Translations under genes and position numbers: made by a program | The notes under the pieces: model-generated | The model's input: the letters and a program-made list of their open reading frames with translations, nothing else | Told to the model about the DNA's origin: nothing | Database searches by the model: none | From: Nitzschia sp. DOCU1 | Lineage: Eukaryota; Bacillariophyta; Bacillariophyceae; Bacillariales; Bacillariaceae | Length of the DNA: 64,000 nt | Assembly: GCA_951394045.1 (NCBI GenBank) | Contig: OX595996.1 | Span: forward strand, 868,001-932,000 | Direction: 5' to 3' | Part shown: positions 39,583 through 50,882 of the stretch, piece by piece | Numbering within the stretch: position 1 is the stretch's first letter | How the letters are laid out: every line of letters starts with the position of its first letter

Positions 39583-42500
39583 TTACGGAAGACCTTGAGT
39601 GGGATTGTAACAAAAATCCCAATCCGGATAATCAGTTCCGTCGCATCCCGGAACCTTTCCAGTTCCTCGCTGAAAGCAAGTGATTCAAAGAAACGGTAAG
39701 TGCTTGCACCCGATCGGCTATGCTCCAAATCAACACTTTGCTCACTCACCTGATAACACTTGAGCCCAGGCTTACAGTCGCTATCCAAATCACAATCTCC
39801 CTGGCAGACTCCCAGATTTGTCAAGCCATCGCCGACAAATGTCAATGGTCCGTACGTCGGATAATGGCGGTAGCAGTAATCATAGCTGGAGTAGCTTTGG
39901 CTGGAACTCAAGCAACCTGGGACGGTCTCCAAGTTATCTCGCTGGAAGCACACCATGCCGCCTTGGCATTCATAGTCGCCATCACAGTCGCCGGCACATT
40001 CACCAAGTGGATTCGCCGACCCCAAATTGTTTCCGGTGTAGACCAAAGACTTGCGATTGGAGCAGGATGTGCCGAAGACATGGAATTTCATATACTCAAA
40101 GTCGGATCCTGTTGCGACTTGATTGCCGTTGTATGTCGCCGTATACGAGCCGCATCCATACGAGGAGCACATGCCGTCTCCATATCCATCATAGACGTAC
40201 AGCCCATACGTGGACGGTTGCAAGGTGAGAGTTTTCGTAATGAGGGTATTGGCACTTGAGTACGGGCCGCCCGACAAAATGACAGCGTCATTATTACAAA
40301 TATCGATGAGTTTCCACGTCGTTTCATCGGGATATGAATCGGTCGTCAACCGCAACACAAAGGTATTGGAAGTTACAGGAGCCGGCGTTGGCGTCACTGG
40401 TGCAGGTGTTGGGGTCACTGGGGCGGGTGTTGGCGTGACTGGAGCCGGTGTCGGGGTCACCGGAGCCGGCGTTGGGGTCACTGGTGCCGGTGTTGGTGTG
40501 ACTGGAGCCGGCGTTGGAGTGACAGGAGCCGGTGTTGGGGTCACTGGTGCGGGCGTGGGGCTCACCGGTGAAGGTGTAGGTGCCACAGGTGCGGGCGTCG
40601 CGGGTGTAGAGCCACATTTCGTTCCAAAGAAGAAAGCAATTTCGTCGTTGAAGTCGCCCCCATCGGACGATACTTCGACCCCATCAAACGTCGCTGTGAA
40701 ATCGCCACATCCACTAGAAGAGCACAGCCCATCACCTATTGGTGACAAATGCCGAATCATTCAATGTAAGTCAAACTTTCAACATTGCCAGCTTGAAACG
40801 CATTGCGAGGTACTCACCGTAAGAATCTCGCACAGTCAGCTTGTACCATGATTGACCGAGGGTAGCCGAGTTGGTGTACAGGGTATTTGCGCTCGGGTAC
40901 GAGCTGCGAGACACCTTGACCACTCCTCCGTTGCATTGGTCGGTGACTTGAAACGACGTCTCACTTGGGTAGCTATCAGTTTTGAGCTTCAGAACAAAGT
41001 TGCCAGGGCAAGCTGATGTATCATAGCTGCAAGTGCCTGCTTGGCACGTACCAACCGCACAAACATTTGCTTGGTTGCAGTCCGAGTTGGCGCAGCACGA
41101 GTTACAGGCCGCACCGCAAGTACCAGGAGGGCAGCCTTCAAGGTAAATGTCGACATCGGCGAAGGGAGGGCTGGCTGCCGTATTGATCTGGTTGACCTTG
41201 ACGAACAGTTTCTTGCCCGTCCCATCAAAGTTGGAGATGGTATGGGTGGCTCCTTGGCTAAGCCTGCCCACGAGCTCAGACTTTTGTTGGGCTGTCTGGG
41301 TCGTCACGGTCACCTGATTTGCAGCCTCCTTTGTTCCGCTGTTGATGCCTGCTTGACGGTTGAACCCAACATAGATATCCGTTGGCGTTGAGCTGTCGAC
41401 CTTGACGTTGACATACATTCCTGCGGCTCCCGTGTTCTGGTAGTCAGTGACTCCGATGAGCTTTCCGTTGAATCCTCCACGCTTGCGGAAGTTCAAGGAT
41501 GCACGCTTGTTATTGTACCATCCCAGTTGCCAGCTTTTGGCTGGGTTGTAGCACATGTACGTGGTGTCTTGAGAGTAACTGAATCCCATCATCCCGGTTT
41601 GATCATCGTACTCAACTCCTCCCTCCCATGCATGCTCCAAGTTCAGGTTGTGACCGACCTAAAGCAAGCGTTAGAATTTGTTATTTGGGAGTTTTCGCTG
41701 TCCATTTCGACTGTGCGATTAACGTACCTCGTGAACCTGGGCACTTGGATAGGTACACCAATTGTTGTTGTAGACGGAAAGCCAGCCGCCCAAGTTGGCT
41801 ATAGGCGCGCCCGAGAGCAAGGTTGAGAATACCGTGGACTTCAAAATACACTGTCATCTTCGGATACTCACCGTAAGCAATCCAGCTACCCGCCGTTCCA
41901 GGAGGCAGACACAACATGACATGGTCGAATTGATTTGCAAGATTACCAAGCGATCCTTCGAGAGCAGCGACGACAGCGTCTTTGACAACTCCATCGTCTT
42001 GACCATTGACGTTCATGTTTACAGCCACTTCTACAACACCGTTTGAAATCTGCGGGCCCTTGGTCGATACTCCGTTGAATGGTTCCATGGTCATTTCGCT
42101 ATAAGAGCATGACTGGATCCTTTCTCTTAGATTCACAATATCTCCCGATGTTCCAAAGACTTTGTTGCTGATGGCGGTTGTCGTGGCTGTGGTGGTACTG
42201 TCGTTAGCTTTGACCCGAACAGCCAGCACAAGGCGTTGGTCTTGGTATGGCGCCAAGTCCCGCTGGGTTTTGCCAGCTCCGCTGCTCTTGCTTTGTTTTC
42301 CTTTGGCAGCCGGGCCTCTCGGCTCGGCCTTTCCGAAAGATTTCTTGGATCCCTTTGGAACACTCAGCTTACCGTTGGCAATTGTAGCTCCGTCAGCAAA
42401 CAACGTGTCAACGCCACTCCTAATGTTCTTTAAATCTGCTTCATCCAATCCTTCGATATCAACAAATCTCTTCCCGGCATTTGCGGCATCAGCATCGGTG

Positions 42501-42784
42501 AGCTCGCACTGCCACTTGACTTCGCTCGAGTTGTCTTCAAATTGTTTCTCCAGTTTGCTGAGGATGCATTCTTCGCTTTGAATCAAGCGGCGACGTCGCA
42601 CGACTTTGCGTTCCTGTAAACAATTCGACGAAGGAAGTAGTAGGAGAGTGAGATTATCGTGGCTTCATAAAATTTTATGCTGGTTCTTGCTGCTGCCCGA
42701 TTCAATACTCACAACATCATCATGGGCTGCCCCCGCAATGGACAAGATTACGGACGCAACAAAGATCGTGAGTACAACTTTCAT
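39583..42784 (-). CDS. Gametolysin-like secreted metalloprotease (M11 family), copy E
   Basis: Six exons: 42784-42713, 42613-41872, 41798-41728, 41658-40818, 40735-39750, 39669-39583; 2799 nt, 932 aa, no stop, all GT-AG. Signal peptide and promoter resemble gene A. The zinc motif reads HEVGHNLNLEH, with Glu where the other copies have Asp; MMGFS replaces MMGYS. Cys-rich part, GDGLCSS domain, about eleven Pro-Thr heptads, a second GDGMCSSYGCG domain and two Cys modules follow. The protein ends right after the second Cys module (DFCYNPTQGLP), so the large C-terminal module of A-D is absent. The last intron splits the second Cys module at KCYQ/RGTG, where gene C has none. Confidence 0.88.
40372..40610 (-). 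repeat. 21-bp minisatellite coding Pro-Thr heptads (gene E)
   Basis: About eleven units in the same position as in genes A, C and D. Confidence 0.9.
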
Positions 42785-43199
42785 AGTGCAGTATGGTTCT
42801 CGTCTCGGATTTCGGGTGCCGTTGAGGATGTCAGATATTTTGTGAGACGACAATCTTTAATTATCCGTCTTTGGGTTACGACATTTCACCCCGCCTCAAC
42901 TTAGATACACATAATACCTGTACGATCGGAGAGTCTTGGGTGGTATTAAAAACGCGTTTTCAAGGGATCTTGGCGAACCGAAGGGACATAAACCTTCAAA
43001 ATTGATGTGCCCTCTGTTTCTCCAATATTGGGCGCATTAGCATAAATGATGGAGCCCCAATATAGCCTTTGATTGCCGACGGCTTCGGGACGAATAATAG
43101 CCCAATGACCCTGAAGCAGGAAAAGGTCCGATGATATGTGCCACCTTTCGATCTTGGCATCGCAACGAATGATAGCTTTTACGCCAAGACTGCTAGATC
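42785..43199 (-). promoter_or_regulatory. Upstream region of gametolysin E
   Basis: No gene. Similar to 2285-2687 upstream of gene A up to about 43165, beyond which a tandem repeat starts. The dispersed repeat found upstream of A-D is not seen here. Confidence 0.55.
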
Positions 43200-43459
43200 T
43201 CGAAATACGAGCACTCCGGCAAGATATCTATCAAACATGAAGCTCTCCTCTCAGAACGCTAAACTCTCGAAATGTGAGCACTCCCTCAACATAGCATCAA
43301 ATTCCCCGGACACCGAAAATTCGAAATGCGAGCACTCCAAGAACAAGACCTCAAACTCTCCGGACCCCTAAATCTCGATATGCGAGCACTCCAGCAGCAA
43401 GACCTCAAACTCTCCGGGCCCTACTAAATCTCGCTATGGCGGCACTCCAGCAAGATATA
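43200..43459 (+). repeat. Tandem repeat, about 54-bp unit, five copies
   Basis: Units start with TCGAAATGCGAGCACTCC or close variants at 43200, 43267, 43321, 43375 and 43431, followed by AAGACCTCAAACTCTCCGG in the later units. Spacing is 67, 54, 54 and 56 bases. Noncoding. Confidence 0.85.
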
Positions 43460-44026
43460 AAAAGCGATTGGAAGATGATGACGACACAGCATGCTGTTTT
43501 ACCGCCGTCCGCGCGAAGTTTGCGTCCAAACACGCAGTCCAAACTACTTCTAGTAGCTACGTGCTCCTGCGTGATATTTTCCTCCTCTACATTCCTATTT
43601 TAACTTATTGGTGCTGCTACACTATTAAAGGTGGTGCTGGTGGGACGAGCGAACGTTGCTGCTGTCCTCCGTGCTGTGAAAACGTCCTCATTCCACTCTA
43701 CATACTAACGCAAACAAAGACTGCTTGAGGCACCACCGTCGAAGTCCTCAATCAACGTTGTGGGAGGAACTACAGTAATCAGGTTTCATCACATTTCTAC
43801 TACTGCTAGAGATCCCGACCATTGGTCCAACGGGTCGAATCTGAGATTTTTGTCGCATTGTCGACATTGTCGAATTGGTCAAAAGAAAAGGTCCCATCCG
43901 TCTGCTCGCCATCCGCTCCTTTTGGATCTTTTGTGTTGGCTGAGAGACGCCGGTGGGACGAGTGACGCCGAATGAAATCTTTTTTTTGGATGGATTTCTT
44001 TTTGCCTCTCGATCTCTCGTCTTGCA
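43460..44026. other. Intergenic
   Basis: Short open frames are present on both strands but none shows domain features or convincing splice context. No gene supported. Confidence 0.4.
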
Positions 44027-44729
44027 ATGACTTCGGGAGTTTACATCGCCACCAACTCCATTTGTCCTCTTGCAGCCCAACAAGACATCCTAGCGGAAAC
44101 CGATATGAGCACGGAAGAAAACCAACCCGAAGCTAAGAAACCAAAGTAAGTCTTCTCGGAATGTTGGGCGTTCAAGAATGCGGGATTATGGTGTCGATAA
44201 ATGCGCTGTATCGACGTTCCAACCGAATGTTGGATGCAATCTTGCGACAGCGTGTTGCACAGACCAAAGCTAAACATTTCCTGATTTGCTGTTTCCTGTC
44301 GTAGGACCATGCTAAGCGTTACTGAAGGAGTTCAGTTTGACACGATTGCCAGGGAGTGGAGGGCAAAGTGGTCGGCCGACGACGACAAGAAGTCTCTTCA
44401 AGAAGCCCAGAAGGCACTCGAAGGCATTTTGGAGGAAGTAAAGAAAATCGATGGCTTCAAGTCGGTACGTGTGGTTGGATATGGCTTGCTTTTACAGTAC
44501 CGTGTGTGACGTGTAGTCATTCTAACTGGTCTTTGAAACTTTGCAGATTCAACGTGTCGTCTGCGGGAGTTGCAACGACTTCAAAGTTATTGTTGCTTTG
44601 ACCGCCGACAAATATGGGGAATGGGAAGGGAGTGGTTTCGCTCCTGAGAAGGATTTTTTGGCCAAATTAGAAGCAATCGATGGGATCTCTCAGGTTGAGA
44701 CTCAAACTTTCACGTTGATGCCAATGTGA
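44027..44729 (+). CDS. Hypothetical small three-exon protein
   Basis: Exons 44027-44145, 44305-44464 and 44547-44729 (GT-AG) give 153 aa; an internal ATG at 44105 would give 127 aa. The family is not recognised. The middle exon is helical and charged (REWRAKWSADDDKKSLQEAQKAL then ILEEVKKIDGF), the last exon predicts alternating strands (RVVCGSCNDFKVIVALTAD, FLAKLEAIDGISQVETQTFTLMPM), suggesting a small alpha/beta cytosolic protein. Splice sites restore a continuous frame in all three junctions, which is the main support. Confidence 0.75.
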
Positions 44730-44924
44730 AGGAGAAGGGGTAGATTTCGGGGAAAGTACAGAGACCAAAGTAGTAACATATATAATTTGCAAGCTCTAAA
44801 CCTGACAAGATCAGTCGAGTAAGCGTGTGGGGACCGACTGTGATACACATCGCATAGATTCACGCTAGTAAATACACGTAGGAGCAAGTGAACTTCGCTG
44901 TAGCTGAAGAAAAGAGGAAAATGA

Positions 44925-47201
44925 CTAAAGATTGGATACGTTGAAAGCCTTGACGTCGATAGCCGACTTTTCAATCACCTCTAACGAATGCACGCCCTCC
45001 CCTCCTAATCTCAATCGTTTATCGTGATAGGCCAAGAGACTGGGACGATGTCCGACACTGACATACGTCAGCCCGGGTGCTGACATTTTGCCATTCTGGA
45101 ATAATTGCTTCTTCCCCATGTCTCGCAGCAAATTGTACATTCTTGCTTCGGCCACCATATCCAAAGCACTGGGGACAAGAAACAGAGAAAAAGGTGAGAA
45201 ATGTAACCATCGCACAAGCCTCAATCAAGCCAAGATCAATATGACGAACCTGGTGGCCTCGTCTAAAATTACCAAGCGCGGGGCATTCACCAACACACGG
45301 CCAAAGGCCAGCCGCTGTTGCTCTCCCAGAGATAAAGTATTGCTCCAGTCCAAAACAGTCTGTAGGCCCTTGATGGGGTCGCCGTCTCCGACTCGTGATG
45401 CTAACTGTCCTAAATCCACCTTCTCAAGTACATCTAGGAGGTCATTGTCCGTCAGCGATCGCCTGAGCAATCGATCTTTGGACACGACGTGCCCTTCCGG
45501 GTAGTCTTCAGGGTTGAGACTTTCCAGACTAGGATAGAGCAATTGATCTTTCAGAGACCCCAGACTGCAGTAAGGACGCTGGGGTAAAAAGTAGACCTCT
45601 TGTGATGAGGGACGTGCGATAGCCCCGTTACCCGTCGTCCAGAGACCCGCTATGGCACGCAGCAAACTCGACTTGCCAGCACCAGAGTTTCCAACGATGA
45701 GAAGATTATCCCCTTCTTTTATCGTGAGGGTAAGATCTCGAATCAAGACTCGCTTCTTGTCGGGCGTGCACAAGTCGAGTCCTTCGATAGATAGGATTGG
45801 GTACTCTGAAGGCTTTGAATGCCCGTTCTCCCAAATTTCAGTCGTAGGATACGACTTGATCTCTATCTTGCCAAAAGACGAATCCTGCAGCACCATAGAT
45901 GCTTCCGTCTTGTTAAAAAGTGCGCTGATTTCATACGTTTCGCTTTCATTTGCCATTCTCAGCAAGGGCATGGACGCATCTCTTTCGGGGTCTGCTTCGC
46001 GCATAGCCCGCAGAAAGACGGACAAACGATCAATTCCTGCACTGAATCTCGACAGCTGTTCAAATTGATTGACGATAATACTCAAATCATTGAGAATATG
46101 ATTGAATGCACCGACAGACTGCGAAATAACGCCCAGTTCAATCTCGCCTGCAAAGTACTTGGGTGCCACAACAGTTACAGGTAACAATTGGATCATGAAA
46201 CGATATCCATTCGTAAAGAATTCTAAGTTCCGCTGCGCCCCAATCAGTTCTCGAGTATTTTCAATCACGTCTTTTAGACGGTCACCAATCGCCTTGCCCT
46301 CCAAATCTTCGCCTCGATAGAAAGCAATGGATTCCGCGTTTTCACGCCATCGTACCAGAGAATAGCGAAAATTGGCTTCTTTGGTGAGCTGGTCGTAGTT
46401 GAGCCGCACCAGATCCTTTCCCAACCAAGTTGTAGTGACAGTACCAAAGGCGGCATAGGCCACAATAGCCACAAACAGTTGTGGATAGATCGAATACAGA
46501 ATCAAGGAAAATGATACCAAGTCGATGACCGAAGTGACCATAGTCAAGAAGAGTTGCAGTGAAAAGCTTGTGAAGGTCTTGACGTCTTCGGCAATACGTT
46601 GATCGGGATTGTCGACTTCTCGACCTCGCTCTAGTGCATAGTAGACTCGATTGTCCTCGTACAATTGCAAGGTTCGATCCGTCATCCATTCTCTCCAATG
46701 CACTGCCAATCGTTCGCGCTGAAACCTGTATAACGTCACTACTGGAGCTCCCAACAAAAGGGCTCCAACATATTTCGTCAGTACAGCGTAGAATTCAACC
46801 GTGTTCTTGGCACTCAGTGCGTTCCAAAAATCTTTGCCTAGATAAGAAAAGACGACCGATACACCGCTATTTAACACGGTCATTCCGATCATTCCAGCGA
46901 ATAACCAACGAGCAGCTTTGGATTCCTGAAAGTAGGGAAAGGCCATTTCCCAAAAGACTTTGGTTTGATGACTAATCTTTTTCCAGTCCAATTGTTGAGA
47001 ACTTGCAGTTGAATCATCCTCGCTAGACGGCGGCGGCGACTCATACAAACGGGTTTCGACATGTTTCAGGGGGTACGCGAGTGTGGTCCCTGGCAATGTC
47101 GCCCTCGGGAGGCGACATTGAAAAGCGACTGCTGTCCCTGCTTGTTGAAGAACCAATGGAAGCCAGAGGAGGGCGCAAATCGAGAATATCCTCGGCAACA
47201 T
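44925..47201 (-). CDS. ABC transporter, ABCD/SbmA type, probably plastid membrane
   Basis: Exons 47201-45250 and 45168-44925; 731 aa. A half transporter with an N-terminal membrane domain and a C-terminal ATPase. The N-terminus is a signal-peptide-like stretch ending TAVAF, matching the diatom plastid A-F motif. The membrane domain has WRxWMTDRTLQLYEDNRVYYALE, the EAA-like/ABCD-type conserved block of peroxisomal and SbmA/BacA transporters. ATPase motifs are Walker A GNSGAGKSS, signature LSLGEQQR and Walker B LVILDEATS; the intron falls exactly within DEATS. The bacterial and plant relatives move acyl-CoA, fatty acids or peptides. The substrate is not determinable here. Confidence 0.85.
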
Positions 47202-47629
47202 GTTTTATCCTTTCAATGGAAGACTTCTTTTGAGGTTCCACGTCGGGGTGTGCTATGGGTCGGCCAACAATTTACAGTATTATTGCAACATCTTACCACC
47301 CTCCTCCTCAATGATCCCGCGACAGTTTCCGTGATGTGACGCACAATAGCCGATGTGGCGGGAAATATACGCCGGCAGGGCGGGGTGCGAAAGATCCAGC
47401 GGGCGGCGGCCAGAAAAAATGAGACTATTTCAGTATATCTGACTAAAACGACTGCTACTCTAGGTCACAACCTAACGTTACGCCGTTCATTTCGAACTGT
47501 TGAGAGCATTTTCTCCTTCTTACCCTACCCGTTTCAATATCTAAGTCTAAGCTAGCTTCGACACATCTCATACTTAGACCTAGAGGACCATAGGGAAGCG
47601 CATAGTACCGCCCTTTTAAAGCATCATGG
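47202..47629. other. Intergenic
   Basis: Between the ABC transporter start and the end of the first F-box gene. I see no gene; short open frames here are not supported. Confidence 0.4.
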
Positions 47630-48772
47630 TTAGGTCACAATCGTAACATCGGGACGCGCTATCCTCAGCGCAGAAATCTCCTCGGAGCTGCCGTCGCAAC
47701 GGAGCCAGCGAAGAGACGTGGTGTGACGAAGAATGCCTATTAAGTCCTTTGCTGGGATACCGTCATGAAACAAGTCAGTAACATGACGTATGTCCAGTCT
47801 CTCGAGGTTGGGAGGCAACCCATATTGTATTGACGACGTTGGACAGAGAAGCGACAGACTGTTGCCTTCGAGGTAGAGCTCTCTTAGACTATCCCAATTA
47901 CGAAGAGTGTCACCATCTGGTAAGATTCGTAGCTCGCTATACATCGCTGATATTGCTCTGAGATTCGGGAAGGTTGAGGCCAAATTTTGGACCGTAATGA
48001 AGTTTCCCGCGTGGGATACATCAAGCGTTTGAACATTCGGCAGAACGCAACCAAGAAATTCGGTTGAAAAAGCCTGGCTGATTCTGCGAAAAGGATTGTC
48101 GTGTTTTTGCTCGTGGGTCAATGCTAGGCTCTTCACTTCTGGGAGGCACCACTCTTCCCTGGGCAAGCGAGGAGATATTGTTTCGTCATTGAGAGCCTGA
48201 ACGAAACCTTGTAGCCGAAAGTTTGTTCGGTTACCTCGAAACACTTGACGCAAGTTTCGATTTGTTATGACGTCAATAAGCCGATTCCAGCCATTTCCAA
48301 GCAGATCTTCCCGAAACTTCAGGACACCGGTTCGAGTTTGATCAAGTGAAGGTGCTGACCGAAGCTCACGAAGCCTCCGGCAGCAAATAGCAAGGCTGTT
48401 TAGATCTTCAAATGGAAGATACGAAAGTATGTTTGGTAGGATGCTGTGGCCGTCCAGATCCATCAAGGGAAATTTCTCACTCCGCCGCGTTGCTTGTTCG
48501 TTCTTGTTCCCGATGCTAGTCATGGTTCGGGCTCTCAAAGTATCACCTGATTGTGGTATTGTCTTCTCAGAAAGTGTGATAGGGACAGCCGTTTGACGAG
48601 CCGACAATATTCCAAGAATTGTATGCGCTATCACCATCGCCTCCGACTCGGAGAATGGCGGGATATCGAGAGCATCTTCCAGAGCGGCCGATACGGCATT
48701 TCGAAAGTCTTCGAAAGCGGGAAGTATCTTATTCGGTGAAGATTCTAAGATTGACTCTACAAAGTGCTTCAT
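47630..48772 (-). CDS. F-box/LRR-like protein 1
   Basis: 380 aa from ATG 48772, single exon. An F-box is recognisable at about 105-145 (HSILPNILSYLPFEDLNSLAICCRRLREL). The C-terminal half has irregular leucine-rich repeats (VQTLDVSHAGNFITVQNLA, LRELYLEGNSLSLL, LERLDIRHVTDL) and the end reads WLRCDGSSEEISALRIARPDVTIVT. F-box proteins bring substrates to SCF ubiquitin ligases. The neighbouring gene at 49514 shares the F-box, the LRR lines and the same ending, so the two are tandem paralogs. The substrate is unknown. Confidence 0.75.
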   Translation of the reverse strand: MKHFVESILESSPNKILPAFEDFRNAVSAALEDALDIPPFSESEAMVIAHTILGILSARQTAVPITLSEKTIPQSGDTLRARTMTSIGNKNEQATRRSEKFPLMDLDGHSILPNILSYLPFEDLNSLAICCRRLRELRSAPSLDQTRTGVLKFREDLLGNGWNRLIDVITNRNLRQVFRGNRTNFRLQGFVQALNDETISPRLPREEWCLPEVKSLALTHEQKHDNPFRRISQAFSTEFLGCVLPNVQTLDVSHAGNFITVQNLASTFPNLRAISAMYSELRILPDGDTLRNWDSLRELYLEGNSLSLLCPTSSIQYGLPPNLERLDIRHVTDLFHDGIPAKDLIGILRHTTSLRWLRCDGSSEEISALRIARPDVTIVT

Positions 48773-49513
48773 GCTGGGAATGTGCTGGGATATCAGTTGC
48801 GTCTTGAGAACGAGATCGCAACGAGAGGGTCTCGTCGTTCATTGTCTCCAAGTCTCGTGTTGTCTGTGTGGCTCTCGCCCTCTCTCATCTTTTGGCGTGA
48901 AATTTTGCTGGTTGAAAACTCGTGAACGGCATTTTACGTTAATTGAGCGTTGAGAGGCGTTAATCGGCATCTGAAATAGTAGACGGACTCACAAACCATG
49001 AACTCTATTATCAAACCACAACCGGTTCGCTAGTTGGGACGTGTTTTGGAGTAGCCGCACAGTTTGATGATTGACAAGGCACCACTTTAGTTCTTCTTCC
49101 GTGCGAAAACTGTAAAGAACGACGCACAACAATGAACTAGTTGTAATAAATGATGGCTCTAGCTAGAGAAGTATCAGCAGCAGGGCCAAGAGTGAAAGAT
49201 TCCTATAACAAGTGTCTTGCTTTGACGGCTGCTTTCACAAGCTGAGAAAAGGAGCATCTGGGTGCAATTTCTTGGGTGGTTCTACTACAGCAGTAGGTCA
49301 GAAGCCGCGTCGCACCAGTCCTAGCACGATTGGTCGAATTTGCTATCAACAGATCCGATAAATACTGTGTCTTGCCACGCGGGTGATTGATGAATAACTA
49401 GAGCTTTTCGTGTGGGCAGTATGTATGCTGCGCTATCCGCGTAGTAGTCGTTTCCGTCTCCCTCATACACAAGTGCTAGATTACACTTGTACTCAAGAAG
49501 TCTCGTTGCTTCT
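48773..49513. other. Intergenic between the two F-box genes
   Basis: No gene supported. Contains the presumed promoter of F-box gene 1 and the 3' untranslated region of gene 2. Confidence 0.4.
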
Positions 49514-50431
49514 TCAAGAGTTGACAATGGTGACATCAGGACGCAACTTCTGGAACCGTTCAATGACGTCCGAACTCGCGTCACAACGAAGCCAGCGCAA
49601 CGTGGGATAGTTTTTCAATAAATCCAATAGATCTGCATCTTCCATGGCCCCTTGCGTACTTGCTTTGACGGTATCCCTAATATCCAGCCGTTCCAAATGA
49701 GGCGGTAAAAAATGCCGAAAGGGTCGTAGACCATGAATCGTGTGGCCCGGCACGTACAGCTCTTTTAATCTTTGAAAGGATCGGAGTATTTGAAGGTCGG
49801 CGAGTCCAAAGATACTCGCCTGGCAGTCCCCACCTGCTGTTAGAATCTCCAATTTGGGAAAGGCCGACCGCAACTCACGACAATTCATAACGTCGTTTCC
49901 GATTCCAGAAATGTCGACACGGGTAATATTGGGGATGAGCGGCCCTATCCGTAACGCCGCGAGTGCACAGCCATGTAGATCGCCACACCCTTCTTCTCCT
50001 TGCAAATCCAGGCTAGAGACGTTCTTCAAAGCAATGACGGAAGGTTGACACCGACATTGCCGTGCTCGATTCGTATCAAAGTTTACCGAGAATCCTCTCA
50101 GCCGTAAAACTGTCCGATTTCCCTGAAAAACATTTGCCAATCTTCGTTGTCGAATCATTTCCACCAGTCGCGTAAACGAGTCCCGCCCCCCGTCTTCGTC
50201 AAATATAATGGTGCCAGATCGCGTTTGATTCAATGATGGATTCGCTCGAATCGTTTGAAGACGCCGATTGCAAATCGCCACGGTATTCAAGTCTTCGTAA
50301 TGAAGAAACGTGAGAATACCGGTTAGCACGTTGTCATTCAAGAAGTCCAACCGGGGACAACACGACGAGTCCGTCCGGGCGGATGACAGCGACGGCGCCG
50401 ATTCGTCATCGGAAGCAAGAGGAGACGCCAT
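49514..50431 (-). CDS. F-box/LRR-like protein 2
   Basis: 305 aa from ATG 50431; an upstream in-frame GTG is not preferred. F-box at about 20-55 (LDFLNDNVLTGILTFLHYEDLNTVAICNRRLQTI). Then a block NQTRSGTIIFDEDGG matching DQTRTGVLKFRED of gene 1, followed by leucine-rich repeat-like lines (VSSLDLQGEEGCGDL, ITRVDISGIGNDVMN, LKELYVPGHTIHGL, LERLDIRDTV). The C-terminus WLRCDASSDVIERFQKLRPDVTIVNS is nearly that of gene 1. It has a shorter N-terminus than its paralog. Confidence 0.75.
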   Translation of the reverse strand: MASPLASDDESAPSLSSARTDSSCCPRLDFLNDNVLTGILTFLHYEDLNTVAICNRRLQTIRANPSLNQTRSGTIIFDEDGGRDSFTRLVEMIRQRRLANVFQGNRTVLRLRGFSVNFDTNRARQCRCQPSVIALKNVSSLDLQGEEGCGDLHGCALAALRIGPLIPNITRVDISGIGNDVMNCRELRSAFPKLEILTAGGDCQASIFGLADLQILRSFQRLKELYVPGHTIHGLRPFRHFLPPHLERLDIRDTVKASTQGAMEDADLLDLLKNYPTLRWLRCDASSDVIERFQKLRPDVTIVNS

Positions 50432-50882
50432 AGTTTCAACGTTCACCTGCTGTACCACAAGCTTGCCCTTTCTTGATGTAATAACAGCAATATACCTCTA
50501 GGATCCCGATGGCAAAAGTGGAAGCGATGATTGTGGCGTTCGTTTACCGTTACAATTCCAAAAGTGTCGGAGCGACATCTGCATTCATGCATCATCTCCT
50601 TGTTCATTTTTTCCTGTGCTGTCGTTGCCGGCCTCCCATAGCCTTATGTACTCTAAATATGTTCAGCACGAGGTAAGTCTGCACCAATCGACAGAGTCAA
50701 ATGTAATCGACCAAAAGGACCGCTTCCATCCCTGTTCGTGATTGAACGGTCATTTTGGACTCAAAGCCTCTTCGATGAATGATGCCATTCGCCGACCTCT
50801 TCCTTTTGAGTGGTGGCACAACCATGACCGTCCATTAGTTTCATTTCTCGCCCCGCCCGTCAGTTGAAATCCAAAAGCAATC

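Noticed and set aside
39336..39683. 115-codon open frame whose ATG overlaps the NOL9 stop (ATGA), also open in the duplicate at 10862-11209
   Set aside because: It lies antisense to the last gametolysin E exon and intron. Both copies descend from one duplication, so shared openness is not evidence of selection.
43200..43459. CRISPR-like array
   Set aside because: Units diverge, there are no unique spacers and the setting is a eukaryotic nuclear genome.
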